A stretch of 64,000 bases of DNA from Pararge aegeria (GCF_905163445.1 NC_053197.1:682001-746000), one strand, 5' to 3'. Counted from the first letter of the stretch, positions 10,770 to 20,829 are shown. Made by a program: numbers and translations. The notes: generated by a model from the sequence alone, not told the origin.

Positions 10770-11330
10770 TCAAATAATATTCTTCTTATTATACCAGTGT
10801 CCAGTGAGACGTATCTATAGAGTCTACCCTGTCCCGCAGAGCATTGATCAAGATGATGCTATGTTTTAATATTACAGCTTAAATTTGTAGCTCTGTTTTG
10901 ATTATTGCGTGATGTTACGTATGACAATTTAGTGCGCTGGTAAAATTTAGTCACCATCTGGGAAACCGTACTACCTATCGCCTGAGCTCACATAGTGTTT
11001 AGAAAACAGGGCTCAATAGGTTCTTGTGTATGGGTGGTGATTATTTGAGGGAGTAAAGCCCAGAGTAAGGAAAGTGATGCAGAGGTTCGGCGAGAGCAAT
11101 CGTTTGATTAGGGCGGGGCGCAGAAGGACCTTTTTGGCCTCAAAAGTAAGGGCATCTATACACTGGTGCCGCTCCCTAGAAGATTTCTGTATTTACAACA
11201 AGATCCAAGGCGTAAGAACTACTGCTACTACGTATCGCTTCTTTATATTTTCGTTTTAGCATTGTTTTTATTCAAGTTGGTCTTAGTTTTTATCTGAATA
11301 ATGTGGTAAAAATCGTTAGAGTCCGTGAAC
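10770..11330. other. Unassigned stretch
   Basis: Moderately GC-rich sequence, including a short open frame (11,074-11,259, plus) with no family resemblance. No repeat recognised. Confidence 0.3.
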
Positions 11331-11339
11331 CTTAAGATT

Positions 11340-11425
11340 CATACTGAAAACTCCCTCTCGACGATTGAAAAACCTTATGCTCAGCAGTGGGACTTAATGG
11401 GCTGAGGATTATGATGCACATCTTT
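11340..11425 (+). repeat. Repeat L 3' end
   Basis: Ends with 'GCTCAGCAGTGGGACTTAAT' and 'GGGCTGAGGATTATGATG', the usual 3' end of a dispersed lepidopteran retroposon with an ATG-type tail. The tail faces the SINE-A tail starting at 11,434. Confidence 0.5.
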
Positions 11426-11433
11426 AATTCATC

Positions 11434-11590
11434 ATCATCATCATCATATCAACCCACTCAGGACTTCCCCAATGAGAAGGGGTTAAAGCCGTAGTCCACC
11501 ACGCTTGCCCAATGCGGATGTCTGGACTCAACCCACCTTTGAGAACATTATGAAGAACTCTCAGGCATGCATGTTTCTTCTAGGCCTATA
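11434..11590 (-). repeat. SINE-A, 3' half
   Basis: On the minus strand this is the 3' half of SINE-A ending in (ATG)n, visible as CATCATCATCATCAT at 11,440. Body blocks 'CAGGCATGCATGTTTC' and 'TAGTCCACCACGC' are clear. The tRNA-like head is missing. Confidence 0.75.
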
Positions 11591-11599
11591 GAGGGAGTA

Positions 11600-11995
11600 A
11601 CACCTCACTGCCAGTGTCGGATGACGGATCCCACGCGGCGCCACGCTCCGCGAGCCAAGCGAGAACTTATGCGCTTTCTACAGACATGGCAACTGTGACG
11701 GACTGACGAGTACATGGCAGATGCCAATTAACATTATAACCGATTGATATATATCCTCACCATTCGTCTTGGTGTTTTCCACGGTCTTTTTTCCGCGGCG
11801 GAAATTGATACGATATCTTTATATTTCTAAAGTTTTTGAAGTTTATATTTTTAGGTAAGTATCACTTCTCGAGGTATCCTCAGATATGCTTTACTAATAG
11901 CTTCAAGGGGGATTTACTGAAGTTTAATATCTCCCTTCTTCTTGATCTTAGCCCTCTTTTTTTAAAGTAATTATTTCAAATAAATAAATTAAATA
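11600..11995. other. Gene-free stretch
   Basis: A CG-containing patch (11,620-11,700) followed by AT-rich sequence; nothing assigned. Confidence 0.4.
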
Positions 11996-12007
11996 TTAAC
12001 CAGCAAG

Positions 12008-12150
12008 CAGAGGCGTGTACAGGGTTTTTGACCAGGGTATGCATAAAGAAGGAAGATGCCATAAAATGGAACAATCCTTCGCATTTATGAGTTATACAAA
12101 AATTTTAGGGTAGGCAGAGCTTTTGTGCATGTATGAAGTGCATGCCACTG
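12008..12150 (+). mobile_element. hAT-type MITE-2 with perfect 8-bp target duplication
   Basis: Termini CAGAGGCGTG and CATGCCACTG are inverted. Internal blocks 'GGGTATGCATA' and 'TAGGGTAGGCAG' with 'TTTTGTGCATGTATGAAGTG' define the family. CCAGCAAG flanks it at 12,000-12,007 and 12,151-12,158. No coding capacity. Confidence 0.9.
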
Positions 12151-12164
12151 CCAGCAAGAATACA

Positions 12165-12253
12165 AAGCAACACTTCGCAGGGCATGCGAGGAACATGTTC
12201 TACAAAGTGTGTTCATCAAACTGAGCGTGGGTGCTAAGCCTCATAGTCGTGTG
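12165..12253 (+). repeat. Repeat D fragment
   Basis: 'GCAACACTTCGCAGGGCATG' and 'GCTAAGCCTCATAG' place it as the first half of repeat D, cut off by the MITE that follows. Confidence 0.6.
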
Positions 12254-12459
12254 TCCGGTGGCTTGCATAGAGGGTATGCACAGGGTATGCAGATATTATA
12301 AAACGAAGAAAAACTCCAGTACGAGTTAGAAATACTTGAGGGTAGGCTTTTTATAACTCTTACAATGCCTATCCTTAAGTTTTTTATAACTCGTACTGGA
12401 GATTTTCTTCATTTTATATCATCTGCATACCCTGTGCATACCCTCTATGCTCGCCACTG
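12254..12459. mobile_element. hAT-type foldback MITE-1
   Basis: Same long inverted arms as the copy at 8,767, with termini CGGTGGCTTGCATAGAGGG and CTATGCTCGCCACTG. The 206-bp unit folds almost completely. I see no convincing 8-bp duplication, so flanks may have diverged. A plus-strand open frame beginning 12,365 is just a run through this MITE and repeat K. Confidence 0.85.
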
Positions 12460-12644
12460 CATGATTTGCCTACACCTAATTATGTTATGTGGGGTCGGCA
12501 TACCTGGTCTTCTCCATACTCGAATACTTGTTGTTCTGGCACGCTTTGAACAGTCGACCGCCTGTCTGACTTCACCTCCGTGCGATGTTTTTACTGGTGG
12601 AATATTAGCTACCTCTCCGTTCGGAACATTAAATGACTTGCCCA

Positions 12645-13125
12645 TTATTACGTCTGTACCGTGTGGCGACGGCAGATCAGAATACAGTGGTCACCACTCC
12701 TTTCCTTCCCGCGGGAGCAGCCTACCGCCCAACTATTGCCAACAACACAATTTGACAGCCGATTGGCGCCGTGGGCAGCGACCCTGCTTTCTGAGCCCAA
12801 AGCCGTGGGTTTATTCCCACAACCTAAATATGTTTTAATGAATGTTTTTGAGTGTCTGGGTGTTTATCTTAATATTATAAGTATTTATTTGTATTAAATT
12901 AGTAAAAAATATACATCAGCTATCTGAGTGAGTAACCATAATACAAGCTAGGCTTACTTTGGGGCTTGACGGCGATGTGTGTTTTGTCTTTGTATATATT
13001 TATTCATTTAACTACCTCTTACTGCGATCACAAACCCGTCTGCCCCGCGTGTTATAATGGGCAAACCCTTCGCACGGGAAAGGCCTTTATTCTAGCAGTG
13101 GACTATCATAGGTGATTGATGACGT
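12645..13125 (+). repeat. Repeat K copy split by a SINE-B insertion
   Basis: The first half (12,655-12,740) has 'GTGTGGCGACGGCAGATCAG' and 'CCTTCCCGCGGG'. The second half (13,015-13,125) has 'TACTGCGATCACAAACCCGT', 'CTGCCCCGCGTG' and 'GCAGTGGACTATCATAGG'. SINE-B sits between them. Uninterrupted order of the blocks is seen at 33,235. Confidence 0.65.
12750..13012 (+). repeat. SINE-B, full-length (tRNA-derived)
   Basis: A tRNA-like head carries a box-A-type GATTGGCGCCGTGGGCAGC and a box-B-type GGGTTTATTCCC. The body has 'GTGTCTGGGTGTTTATCT' and 'AGTATTTAT', and the 3' part 'CTTACTTTGGGGCTTGACGG'. Box B is mutated from GGTTCGATTCCC. Pol III promoted, mobilised in trans; inserted in repeat K. 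Confidence 0.8.
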
Positions 13126-13134
13126 ATTTACCAT

Positions 13135-13200
13135 AAGCCGAGTAGTAGTAGCAAGCTAGCTACGGCCGAAGCCTGAGAAGACCAGTTAAAAAAATATAAA
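13135..13200 (-). repeat. SINE-C fragment
   Basis: 'TAGCTACGGCCGAAGCCT' and a GACCAG end are the reverse complement of the SINE-C body GGTGGGAGGCTTCGGCCGTG. Confidence 0.5.
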
Positions 13201-13689
13201 TGCCTTACCCGAATTGGCTTACCAAGGCTTCTTCCGACCCTTCAACCCCCATTTCAACCATACAAAATATCAAACATACAAATGTCATACGTGGCCTACA
13301 TATGATGTTCATTTTTGACTCAATAGAATAATACATTAAATAATATGATTGAAACGGACAACCAGTCCGTATCATTGTGTGCTTAATCGCCGTTCATTGT
13401 GTGTAAAATAAAGTGTGTAGGTACCGGCATAAAAGCGAGTTTCGGAGCGTAAAAAACAAAGGCTAAATAGTAGTTCGGGATATGGCGGCAGAAATAGTTA
13501 AACGATTTCATCGTCAGGCCAACTACATTATCATCTTCCTAGGTAACGTAATCATGCCGAGCCTCCTCTCTCATTGAGAACAGAATAGCCAGTTGGCTAA
13601 GGCTCACTCTGCTATAATGTGACTGAGTAAAAGCGAGATCCAGGTTAGTAACGTATGGTGTAGTTTGCGTTTTATTAGTAGTAGATTTT

Positions 13690-14045
13690 TGTGTGATATT
13701 GAGCTCGTTCGGGGAAGTACCGCCGCAAAGCAGCATAGCTTAGTACCGGCCTCAACGGGTTGGTTACCGGTGTGATGTGCATGTAACATGAGACTTCACA
13801 CCTACCCCACAGATTTGGTGGACACAGGATGAATACTTTCCCCACAGATTAGTGGACACAGCCGCAGTGGCGTGCATAAGGAAAGCAAGGATAGGCATTG
13901 CTAGAGTTATAAGAAGTCTACCCTTAAGTATTTATAACTCGTACTGGAGATTTTCTTCATTTTATATCATCTGCATACCCTCTATGCACGCCACCGGACA
14001 CAGGATGCCACTTTGTAGGACGTCTTCCTTGTATGCCCTGCGAAG
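13690..14045 (-). repeat. Repeat D copy, split by MITE-1
   Basis: Minus-strand repeat D: 'GAGCTCGTTCGGGGAAGTAC' and 'GACTTCACACCTACC' to the left, 'GTATGCCCTGCGAAGTGTTG' to the right. A short MITE-1 lies between. A GGTGGACACAGG segment is locally duplicated at about 13,817 and 13,851. Confidence 0.6.
13865..13996. mobile_element. MITE-1, internally deleted
   Basis: Termini CAGTGGCGTGCATA and GCACGCCACCG with one full arm (GTACTGGAGATTTTCTTC). The left arm is shortened, leaving 132 bp. GACACAG occurs on both sides, offset by two bases on the left, which suggests an imperfect target duplication. Confidence 0.75.
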
Positions 14046-14059
14046 TGTTGTTCTGTTTA

Positions 14060-14640
14060 TATGCGATGGTTATCCCTATGAAAGTACATATGCTCTTCTT
14101 TTAGAAAAAGTCCAAAAACGTTTTCTGAGGTAGAAGCGCCACCGAAGGATATTATCCTTATCTATATCCCACAAGATTTCTGCTTGGACTCTTTGGGCTT
14201 CAACTCACTGAAAACAAGACGGGCTATTGACCAGAAGATTCCTACTTGGAGGATAGACTCCAAGTAGGAAACTTTTATAGCAAGTTTTCCTGCCTATCTG
14301 CTCTTAGTAATTATTGTGAATTACGTCTGTGTTGCTAATTCCTCGTACTCTATAGGCGCTAAATGGACTGCTGACAGAGTCACCTCACAGAACACGGTTG
14401 CGACCCTTGTAACACGGTTTTTAACCATTACCTTCAGTATTGTGATAAATGTAACTGCACTATGTTTGCACTTTGTTTCTGTAAGACCATAGCAAAGTTA
14501 CTAGCAGGTATATTTATGTAAAATTTTCTTTCTTTTGTTTTTTTTTTAATTTGTTTAATTTAATGTACTTTAACTATGTATATAATAAGTGTAATTGGTG
14601 TTAACCGTACCTATTTATTGAATTAAAAATAAATAAATAA
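14060..14640 (+). pseudogene. Non-LTR reverse transcriptase C-terminus and 3' UTR, decayed
   Basis: Broken frames give LEKVQKRFLR, then LGLNSLKTRRAID and AKWTADRVTSQNTVATL-like pieces, as in the C-terminal region of CR1/Jockey-group ORF2. A 3' UTR follows and ends in an AATAAATAAATAA tail at about 14,625-14,640. Several stops and frame changes; all 5' sequence is missing. Confidence 0.7.
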
Positions 14641-14654
14641 TAATCAGGTGGGCC

Positions 14655-14815
14655 ATCTGCTTGGTCAAGTGAGAGTGGAGAAAGTGTGTTTGTTTGTTTT
14701 TCCTTTCTTGACGTCCTAACTAGCATCCAATCAACTCGATTTTTGGCAAAGAGTTAGCTGATAGGACGGAGAGGAATAAAGGCTTACTTTTTATCCCAGT
14801 AAAAACGAATGGTTA
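14655..14815 (+). repeat. Helitron-related fragment
   Basis: The order 'GTGTTTGTTTGTTT', 'CGTCCTAACTAGCATCCAAT', 'GATTTTTGGCA', 'TTTTTATCCCAG' and 'AACGTGGGATT' parallels 50,755-50,985, a Helitron-like copy ending in an AGCTAGT. No termini are preserved here. Confidence 0.5.
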
Positions 14816-14829
14816 ACGTGGGATTTATA

Positions 14830-15115
14830 AAGGTCGTAATAAACGCGGATGGAGAACGCTCGGCAGAGAATAAAATAATGTTTGAACAAGTGGCTTCTGC
14901 GTATTGTTCGCCGGATCGCTTTCATTGGGTAGAGTGGCAACAGGGAGCTAGCTGCCACCAGCTCGTTGGCTACGTCGCGATCCCAATGCTCGTCACGGCT
15001 TGTCCAACGGAACGGTCACGCGCTGCGGCGGCGTCACGGGGCGTGACACGCGTCACGCGTCGCCGCGCGCCGCCCAATGTGAACGCGTCTCTCATTTGCA
15101 TACTTCCTAAGGAGC
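14830..15115. promoter_or_regulatory. CpG-rich candidate regulatory element
   Basis: A GC-rich, CpG-dense block peaking at 15,000-15,080, with clustered GTCACG/GACGCG words and an octamer-like ATTTGCAT at 15,094-15,101. No repeat family recognised and flanks are AT-rich. Such patches in gene deserts are often cis-regulatory; this is inference. The 109-codon frame across it (14,809-15,138, plus) matches nothing I know. Confidence 0.35.
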
Positions 15116-15176
15116 AACAATTGTTGAAGTTCTTTTGATGTATAAGAAAAGATAAGGGGGTTTTAATTAAACTGCC

Positions 15177-15180
<4 letters not shown>

Positions 15181-15219
<39 letters not shown>

Positions 15220-16000
15220 CTTTATTCAGCTTCCACACATAAGTAAACTAATGAAAACTAATTACTAATTACATTAAAACTAATTAAAACTAACTATACA
15301 GTATTTTACAAACTAAATGCCTTATCGAAAGGTGCTTCAGCTGAAAAGGCTGCTACCTCAGCATGCTGCTGCAGTATTTGACAACTGCAGCGCTGATTTT
15401 CAGGTATAGCCTTGATTGGCGTCACGGAATTGCCGGGAAAAGTTTAAAAAGAAGCGAAGTGAACTTGACAAGAAGAGGGAGTATACAGAAAAATAAAGTA
15501 AAATAATATATATATAAAATTATCAAACGATACAATAGAACCACCACCACATAAAAGGAAAAGTATATATATATATACATATAAACAGATGTTACGCGTA
15601 AGCCCGACAACAAGCAATTAGTCTGAAAGATCCGGAATGTCTTTTTATTGATGAGTTTTTTGATTATCCAAAAATACCTTTTTAATGGCATTCTTGAACG
15701 AAATCATTGACTTCCTCATACGGGCTGGAGGTGGAAGGTCATTCCAGACCTTACAGGCAGAGTACTTAAAAGTACCACGAAAAGCAGCAGTTTTATGCCA
15801 TGGCATTGAGATCCGAGGCGCAGACCTTGTGCTACGTTTTCCATTTTCGTGAGCCCATTTTATTTTTGAACGCAAATATGCTGGTTTGCCTGTGGACATT
15901 ATGCCAAACAGCATAGTAGCTAAATGGAGTCTACGTCGAGACTCCATGTTTAGCATATTTGAGCTATTAATATAAGGGCTGACATGAGAACGAGGAGCTA
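15181..16000 (-). pseudogene. Non-LTR reverse transcriptase C-terminus with (TTA)n-tailed 3' UTR
   Basis: An open stretch (stop at 15,645, extending to about 16,000) encodes a typical ORF2 C-terminal tail: SRRRLHLATML, KPAYLRSKI, FKYSACKVWNDLPPPARM and SFKNAIKKVFL. Downstream on the minus strand is a 3' UTR of about 420 bp that ends GAATAAAGTTTATTATTATT. The (AAT)n run at 15,181-15,219 is thus the retrotransposon tail, not an independent microsatellite. 5'-truncated. Confidence 0.8.
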
Positions 16001-16272
16001 TAGAAATCTATCTAGGAGCTATCACTAACTCGCACCCTTTTTGCTGTGAGTGTTGAGATTGCAGTCGAGGAGTAAACTGGAAAGTGGTTAATCGAAAAGG
16101 TAATGGTAACAGAACAAATTTCCCTGAATCCGACATTCTCGTTACAGATGCCACTGACAATTCTATACAGAGCATGCATGTCAACAAAGAACTCGCTGTT
16201 GTAGATTATCACCGAAATCTACTTCCTTGGGAGTCCAAAGCTCATTTCTGGAAATCCACAGCAATCTGCTGG

Positions 16273-16465
16273 CAGTGGCGTGCATAGAGTCTATGCACAG
16301 GGTATGCAGACTATATAAAATGAAGAAAATCATCAGTAAGAGTTATATAAAACTCAAGGATAGGCTTTGTAAGAATTACAAAAAAATATTTATAACTCGT
16401 ACTGGAGATTTTCTTCACTTTATATCATCTGCATACTCTGTGCATACCTTCTATGCACGCCACTG
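16273..16465. mobile_element. hAT-type MITE-1 with perfect 8-bp target duplication
   Basis: Termini CAGTGGCGTGCATAGAG and CTATGCACGCCACTG. TCTGCTGG flanks it at 16,265-16,272 and 16,466-16,473. The central part is shorter than in the 12,254 copy. Non-coding. Confidence 0.92.
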
Positions 16466-16564
16466 TCTGCTGGGTGTACTTCGATGAAGAGATTGCTGAG
16501 ATCAATTTTATTTCATTGATGTTCAGTATAATAAAAGCCCGAAAAATTCATTTGTAGTTAAACA

Positions 16565-16765
16565 AGCGAAGTTGTCACACCGCTGGACTAATGGAAGGAT
16601 CACAACACTGGGCACAGGTGATCGCAGTAGATAGCTAGTAGTAGCATAGAGGACGCTGCTGCCTGTTCTCCGTTTTATTCCCTTAGTCGCCTCGTACGAC
16701 ACCCACGGGAAGAGGAACGGTGGTGACAAGAGTGTTTTGATCTGCCGTCACCGGATACCGGCACT
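16565..16765 (-). repeat. Repeat K copy
   Basis: Minus-strand K blocks: GGTGATCGCAGTAGA, CTGCTGCCTGTTCTCCGTTT, CCTTAGTCGCCTCGTACGAC and 'TGATCTGCCGTCACC'. The open frame across 16,523-16,729 follows the repeat and is not a gene. Confidence 0.65.
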
Positions 16766-16849
16766 ATAGGATATTGACAAGCGAAGAAGCTTTCGTTTAA
16801 GCTTTTAGGTTGTAGTAGAGAGTTTTGTCACAGAGACCGTGACCGTGGT

Positions 16850-17080
16850 CGATATACCGCGGACGCGTACGAAGCGCGTCGCATCTTCGGTTCTGATCCA
16901 CATTGCTAGGATCTGGAATGCTCTTCCAGCTTCCATTTTCCCCAGTGCCTACAATATGAGTACCTTCAAATCAAGAGTGAATGGGCATCTTCTAGGCAAG
17001 CGCGCTCCACCTTAGGCTGCATCATCGCTTACCATGAAGTGTGATTGCAGTCAAGCGCTCGTCTATAAACATATAAAGAG
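16850..17080 (+). pseudogene. Non-LTR reverse transcriptase C-terminal fragment
   Basis: Translation across 16,900-17,010 gives IARIWNALPASIFPSAYN and FKSRVNGHLLGKRAP, the C-terminal signature of a lepidopteran non-LTR ORF2. A SINE-C-like piece ('GCATCATCGCTTACCATGAA') is joined at about 17,020. About 75 codons remain. Confidence 0.7.
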
Positions 17081-17084
17081 ACCG

Positions 17085-17240
17085 TCCGTTGAAGTACTTC
17101 CCTCATGTTTTTTTTCTCCCCAGAGCAGCATTGTTGCAATGCAGTGTTCCGGTCTAAAAGGCGTGGTTGCCGGTGTAAATACAGGCATAACCTAACCTAA
17201 CCTAACACCTACACCTAAGGTTGATGGACACGTTGGTTTT
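17085..17240 (-). repeat. Repeat D fragment with short interstitial telomere-type repeat
   Basis: Repeat D blocks 'GCATTGTTGCAATGCAGTG' and 'TTCCGGTCTAAAAGGCGTGG' read on the minus strand. Within it, about 17,187-17,205 holds three to four CCTAA units (insect telomere TTAGG on the other strand), probably slippage of the native 'ACACCTAC' segment. Confidence 0.6.
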
Positions 17241-17489
17241 CCACTTAACTTACTCATCAGGTGGGCCATAACGTAAACAAAAAAATGTTATGTTTGAAAG
17301 ACGGCACTCGCGTTTGTCCGGCTTGTCATCTCGTACCCTCCGAATGTGATCCGCGTCACTGTTAAAGAATTCCGCGGCACGTGGAGGCAAACATTGCCTC
17401 AGCCCACATTCGCCACATGTACGATAGCGGCAGTATCGCTGATAACGCGCTAAGTTAGTGCATGCCGGTCCCATTACGCAACGCCAACA

Positions 17490-17545
17490 ATCTTTTTTTT
17501 ATTCCTCTACAAGTTTACCTTCGACTGCAATCTCCCCTGGGCGAC
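17490..17545 (-). repeat. SINE-C 3' end fragment
   Basis: The T-run and 'CTACAAGTTTACCTTCGACT' are the reverse of the SINE-C 3' end (GATTGCAGTCAAGGGCTAAC..TTGTAG, A-run). Confidence 0.5.
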
Positions 17546-17639
17546 TGATGACCTTAAGTTTAATAAAACTATAAGAACTTTATCAATTTTCTGTACACGG
17601 GTGAAAATAATATACGTGTAATAATAAACGGGGGGATGT

Positions 17640-18165
17640 GACCTCGAAATTCAAAGGCGGTGTGCGATAACAAGGTCTGCATCGGAGAAGCTTAATAAGA
17701 TATGGAAAGATAAGAGGATAACCAAAACCACTAAGAATCGACTCATTCGTCTTTACAATATTTTTATACGGAGCGGAGACCTGTTCACTTAGACTACAAG
17801 ACCGCCGAAAAATCTATGCCCTAGAGATGTGGTGCTGGAGACGCCTTTTAAAGATCCATTGGACTGCATTCCGTACCAACAATTCAATTTTAAAAGAACT
17901 GAATCTCAAGGAACGACTTTCGTCAACGGTGCAGATACAAATATTCAATTTTTTGGCCACATCTCAAGGAATGAAGGGTCGATTGAACGATTGATGGTGC
18001 AAGGACAGGTTGAAGGAAAAAGGGCAAGAGGACCTACTCGTTGGACAGATACGGTGAAATCGTTAACCCAGACAACCTTAGTGGAATACTTTCGAAACGC
18101 TACCAACCGCCAAAAGTGGAGAAGACTCGCGCGGGAAGCTGTGAAATCCAATGATGCCTAGCGCC
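17640..18165 (+). pseudogene. RTE-like non-LTR ORF2 C-terminus
   Basis: Frames with several breaks give WKDKRITKTTKNRLIRLY, EMWCWRRLLKIHWT, then GHISRNEGSIERLMVQGQ and KRARGPTRWTD ending at a TAG at 18,159. This is the end of an RTE-like (endonuclease-reverse transcriptase) ORF2. The RT core is absent, so this is a dead 5'-truncated copy. Confidence 0.75.
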
Positions 18166-18214
18166 ATGAAATTCATCTCAGCAGCCACGACCACTCTGCC
18201 AATAGTGCACGACT

Positions 18215-18385
18215 AAGAAAAAGAAGAACAACCCGGTAAATAAACGGGGTAAACTTCTCTTATTCCCTATTGCCGTGCTTTGCAAGGAGGATACGACAAT
18301 TTTATCCCGTTTTCGGGGCCAGGGGATATAACCGGGGAATAGAACTTTATGTCCTGCCTATGCTAGCCATGCTGGTGGAAAGATA
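18215..18385. repeat. Repeat H fragment
   Basis: 'AAATAAACGGGGTAAACTTC', 'CCCTATTGCCGTGCTTTGC', 'GGGGATATAA' and the terminus 'TGCCTATGCTAGCCATG' place it as one arm of repeat H. Confidence 0.55.
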
Positions 18386-18387
18386 TG

Positions 18388-18510
18388 ATGCAGCATAGAA
18401 TGGTTACGGGCTAACCTGTTAGGTGGTATGGCAATTATATTAAACCGATACCCCAAATCGCACCGGAACGCTAAATCACTTTGAACGTCTTTGTCGGTAG
18501 GGTGGTCAAA
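18388..18510 (-). repeat. SINE-C fragment
   Basis: Reverse-strand SINE-C body: 'GGGCTAACCTGTTAGG', 'CGCACCGGAACGCTAAATC' and 'CGTCTTTGTCGGTAGGGTGG'. It abuts the tail of the reverse transcriptase element. Confidence 0.65.
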
Positions 18511-20332
18511 TAAAGATATATTTTATTTTATTTTTATTTTTTTTTCTTTAATTGGAAAACCAACAGTTGTAGATACTAACTAGTTAACAGATTGATTGAC
18601 TTAAAACTAATAACAGGTTTCCACAGATAAGTCTTATATAAATAAGGGTACCTGATAGAACCCAGCAAAAACGCAGCAAACTATAACAAAGTGTTAAGTT
18701 TACCTAGCATGCAACAGTTTATCTACTAAGTTTCGACGTACACTATTCATATTACCATAAAATAAGTCAATTTCGGGGTCATTGTAAACAGAATTAAGAA
18801 GGCGAGAGACACGGATTATAAAGTAATTAAATCTATTCTTTGTTTTAGTTAAGGGTACGTCCAGAATCTTTTTATGCCTAGGTAATCGCGAGGGTACAAA
18901 TAAATCTAACTTAGTAAGTAATTCCGGACTATCTATTGACCCTCTAACAATGTTAAGTAAGAGACAAACATCGGCAATGTTTCTACGTGTATGAAGGGGT
19001 ACAAGGTGTAAATCCGAACATGATATTTCGTAGGAAGTTTTAGGAAGGTGAAATTTGTGCTTAAGGAATCTAATAAATTTCTTTTGAATACTTTCTAATT
19101 TATTGATATAAATGTGATACGCAGGATTCCATATTTGGCAAGCATACTCTAGTTGACTACGGACCAGTGAACAGTAGAGGATTTTTATGGTTTTCATTTT
19201 TTTGAATGGTTTACTAACACGTATAATAAAACCTAAAGCTTTAAATGCTTTGGTTACAATAGCATCTATATGATAATCAAAAATTAGTTTAGTGTCGAGG
19301 AGTACCCCGAGATCACTTATAATATCAGTTCTGTTAAGGTTTTGATGTTTTAAAATGTAGTCATAGAAAAAAGGTTCCTTTTTCCTAGTAAAAGATATAG
19401 AGTTACACTAAATCTTTAACATTATTGACTGTACGAAATACCTTCAAGTCATCAGCAAAAAGTAAAAATTTTGAATGTATAAAGCAGAGATCGATATCAT
19501 GAATAAAAATAGTGAATAAAAAGGGTCCCAACAAGGACCGTTGGGGCACACCCGACGGTACTGCCATCCAATTTGATTTAAAACCATTTAATACGACTGT
19601 TTGAAGTCTGTTATTAATATAAGAAGAAAACCAGCGAAACAAATCTCCTCTGATCCCAAGGGAGGCCAGTTTTTTTAGAAGCAAGATGTGGTCAATCCTG
19701 TCAAAAGCTTTGATATAGTCAGTATATACAGCATCAACTTGGTCACGACTATCTAACTTATCAGTAAGAAAATCTAAGAATAGTGCCAAGTTTGTGACCG
19801 TAGATCTACCCTTTAAGAAATCATGTTGGTTCTGACTAAATTGCGACTTTAGGACATTATAGCATTGATTATAAACAATACGTTCCAAAACTTTGGCCAC
19901 AAGGCAAAGTTTAGAGATTGGGCGATAATTCTCTACCATATTTCTTGGGCCATTCTTATGAATAGGGGTAATATAAGCAGATTTCCAAAGAGAAGGCATA
20001 TATCCTTCAGATATAGACCTCCGAAAAAGAATAGAAAGGGGAACTGATAAACTATGCGCACAACTAATCAGAAAAATGGCAGGAATTTCATCTGGGCCAG
20101 CTGATTTATTAGGTTTTAAAGATTTTAGGGCTTTTTCTATAACTTGGGGAATGAATTCAATTGTATAAATGTCAGTTGTAATGGAATCTCCTGGCTGCAC
20201 ATGCGAAGATGAAGATAGATATATATAGATATATATTTTTTTTAATTTATTAAGAATCACCAACAAATTATGAACTGAAACTTGCTTAGGAACTACACAA
20301 TTGAGTAGCATAAAGTTGTATTGTAAAACCAA
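18510..20332 (-). pseudogene. Non-LTR reverse transcriptase (CR1/Jockey-group), 5'-truncated, internally deleted
   Basis: The frame 20,332-19,403 encodes the RT core: SAGPDEIP, ENYRPIS (residues 134-140), KGRST, motif A YTDYIKAFD (about 203-211), motif B GVPQRSLLGP with R for the usual G, and catalytic FADD (292-295). It stops after VNNVKDLV. A second frame, starting SISFTRKKEP at about 19,408 and running to 18,700, holds the thumb and C-terminus (LEYACQIWNP, NRFNYFIIRVSRLLN). Around 90 bases normally between them appear deleted. The 3' UTR ends in a TAAAATAAAATA-type tail near 18,510-18,550. A TATAGA-type simple repeat at 20,210-20,235 marks the 5' break, so the first ~40 residues of the frame are not RT. 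Confidence 0.85.
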
Positions 20333-20554
20333 TTATTGAAAAACCCGGCATGCGTATCTGAAAAGATTATGAGTATATTAAAATATTATTATATGAATTA
20401 CCTAATCAATAATTCTTTTCACAGAACTTGGATTCCACAATAACGCCTTAAACTGGGTTCAGGCAGGTAGTTCAAATGTGTTCTCAAGTTCAGATGATTG
20501 CCAAATCAGATTCGAATTCGAAAACTAGTCTGGCAATTCCAGGTCATTAATGAG

Positions 20555-20700
20555 TACGGGTTCCGCAGACGTGAGGCCAACGAGAGGGACATGCCGTGGT
20601 GGTTTTTAGTTTGGGTAAACGAGTCCCACATAACCTCTGTCCTGCCCAAAAGGACAGAGGTAGCCATAAAGCTTTTCCACCACGACAAAAAAAAATGGTC
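20555..20700 (+). repeat. Repeat N copy
   Basis: 'GAGTCCCACATAACCTC', a GTCCTG word, and a 3' 'CCACCACGACAAAAAAAA' are shared with 55,895-56,060. A local palindrome, CCTCTGTCCTGCCCAAAAGGACAGAGG, lies inside at 20,634-20,660. Non-coding. Confidence 0.5.
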
Positions 20701-20829
20701 ATTAATGTGCGCACAATCATCGTTGCATGTCCTCTATATTTCTTACCTCGGTTTCTGTTAAATCAGCTCACACATTCAAATACTGAGAAAGGTATAAACT
20801 GGGAGAACCCAAATACTTAGTACCCATAT

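Noticed and set aside
12246..12467. 8-bp target duplication for the MITE-1 at 12,254
   Set aside because: GTCGTGTC and CATGATTT do not match; the element is certain from its termini but the duplication is not claimed.
12365..12838. 157-codon plus-strand frame as a gene
   Set aside because: It runs through the right arm of MITE-1, repeat K and the SINE-B head, so it is a chance open frame over non-coding repeats.
15181..15219. Independent (AAT)n microsatellite
   Set aside because: It sits exactly at the 3' end of a minus-strand non-LTR element after GAATAAAG and is better explained as its tail.
15422..15691. 89-codon minus-strand frame (tyrosine/isoleucine-rich) as a membrane protein
   Set aside because: It lies in the 3' UTR and out-of-frame C-terminus of the non-LTR element; hydrophobicity comes from TA-rich sequence.
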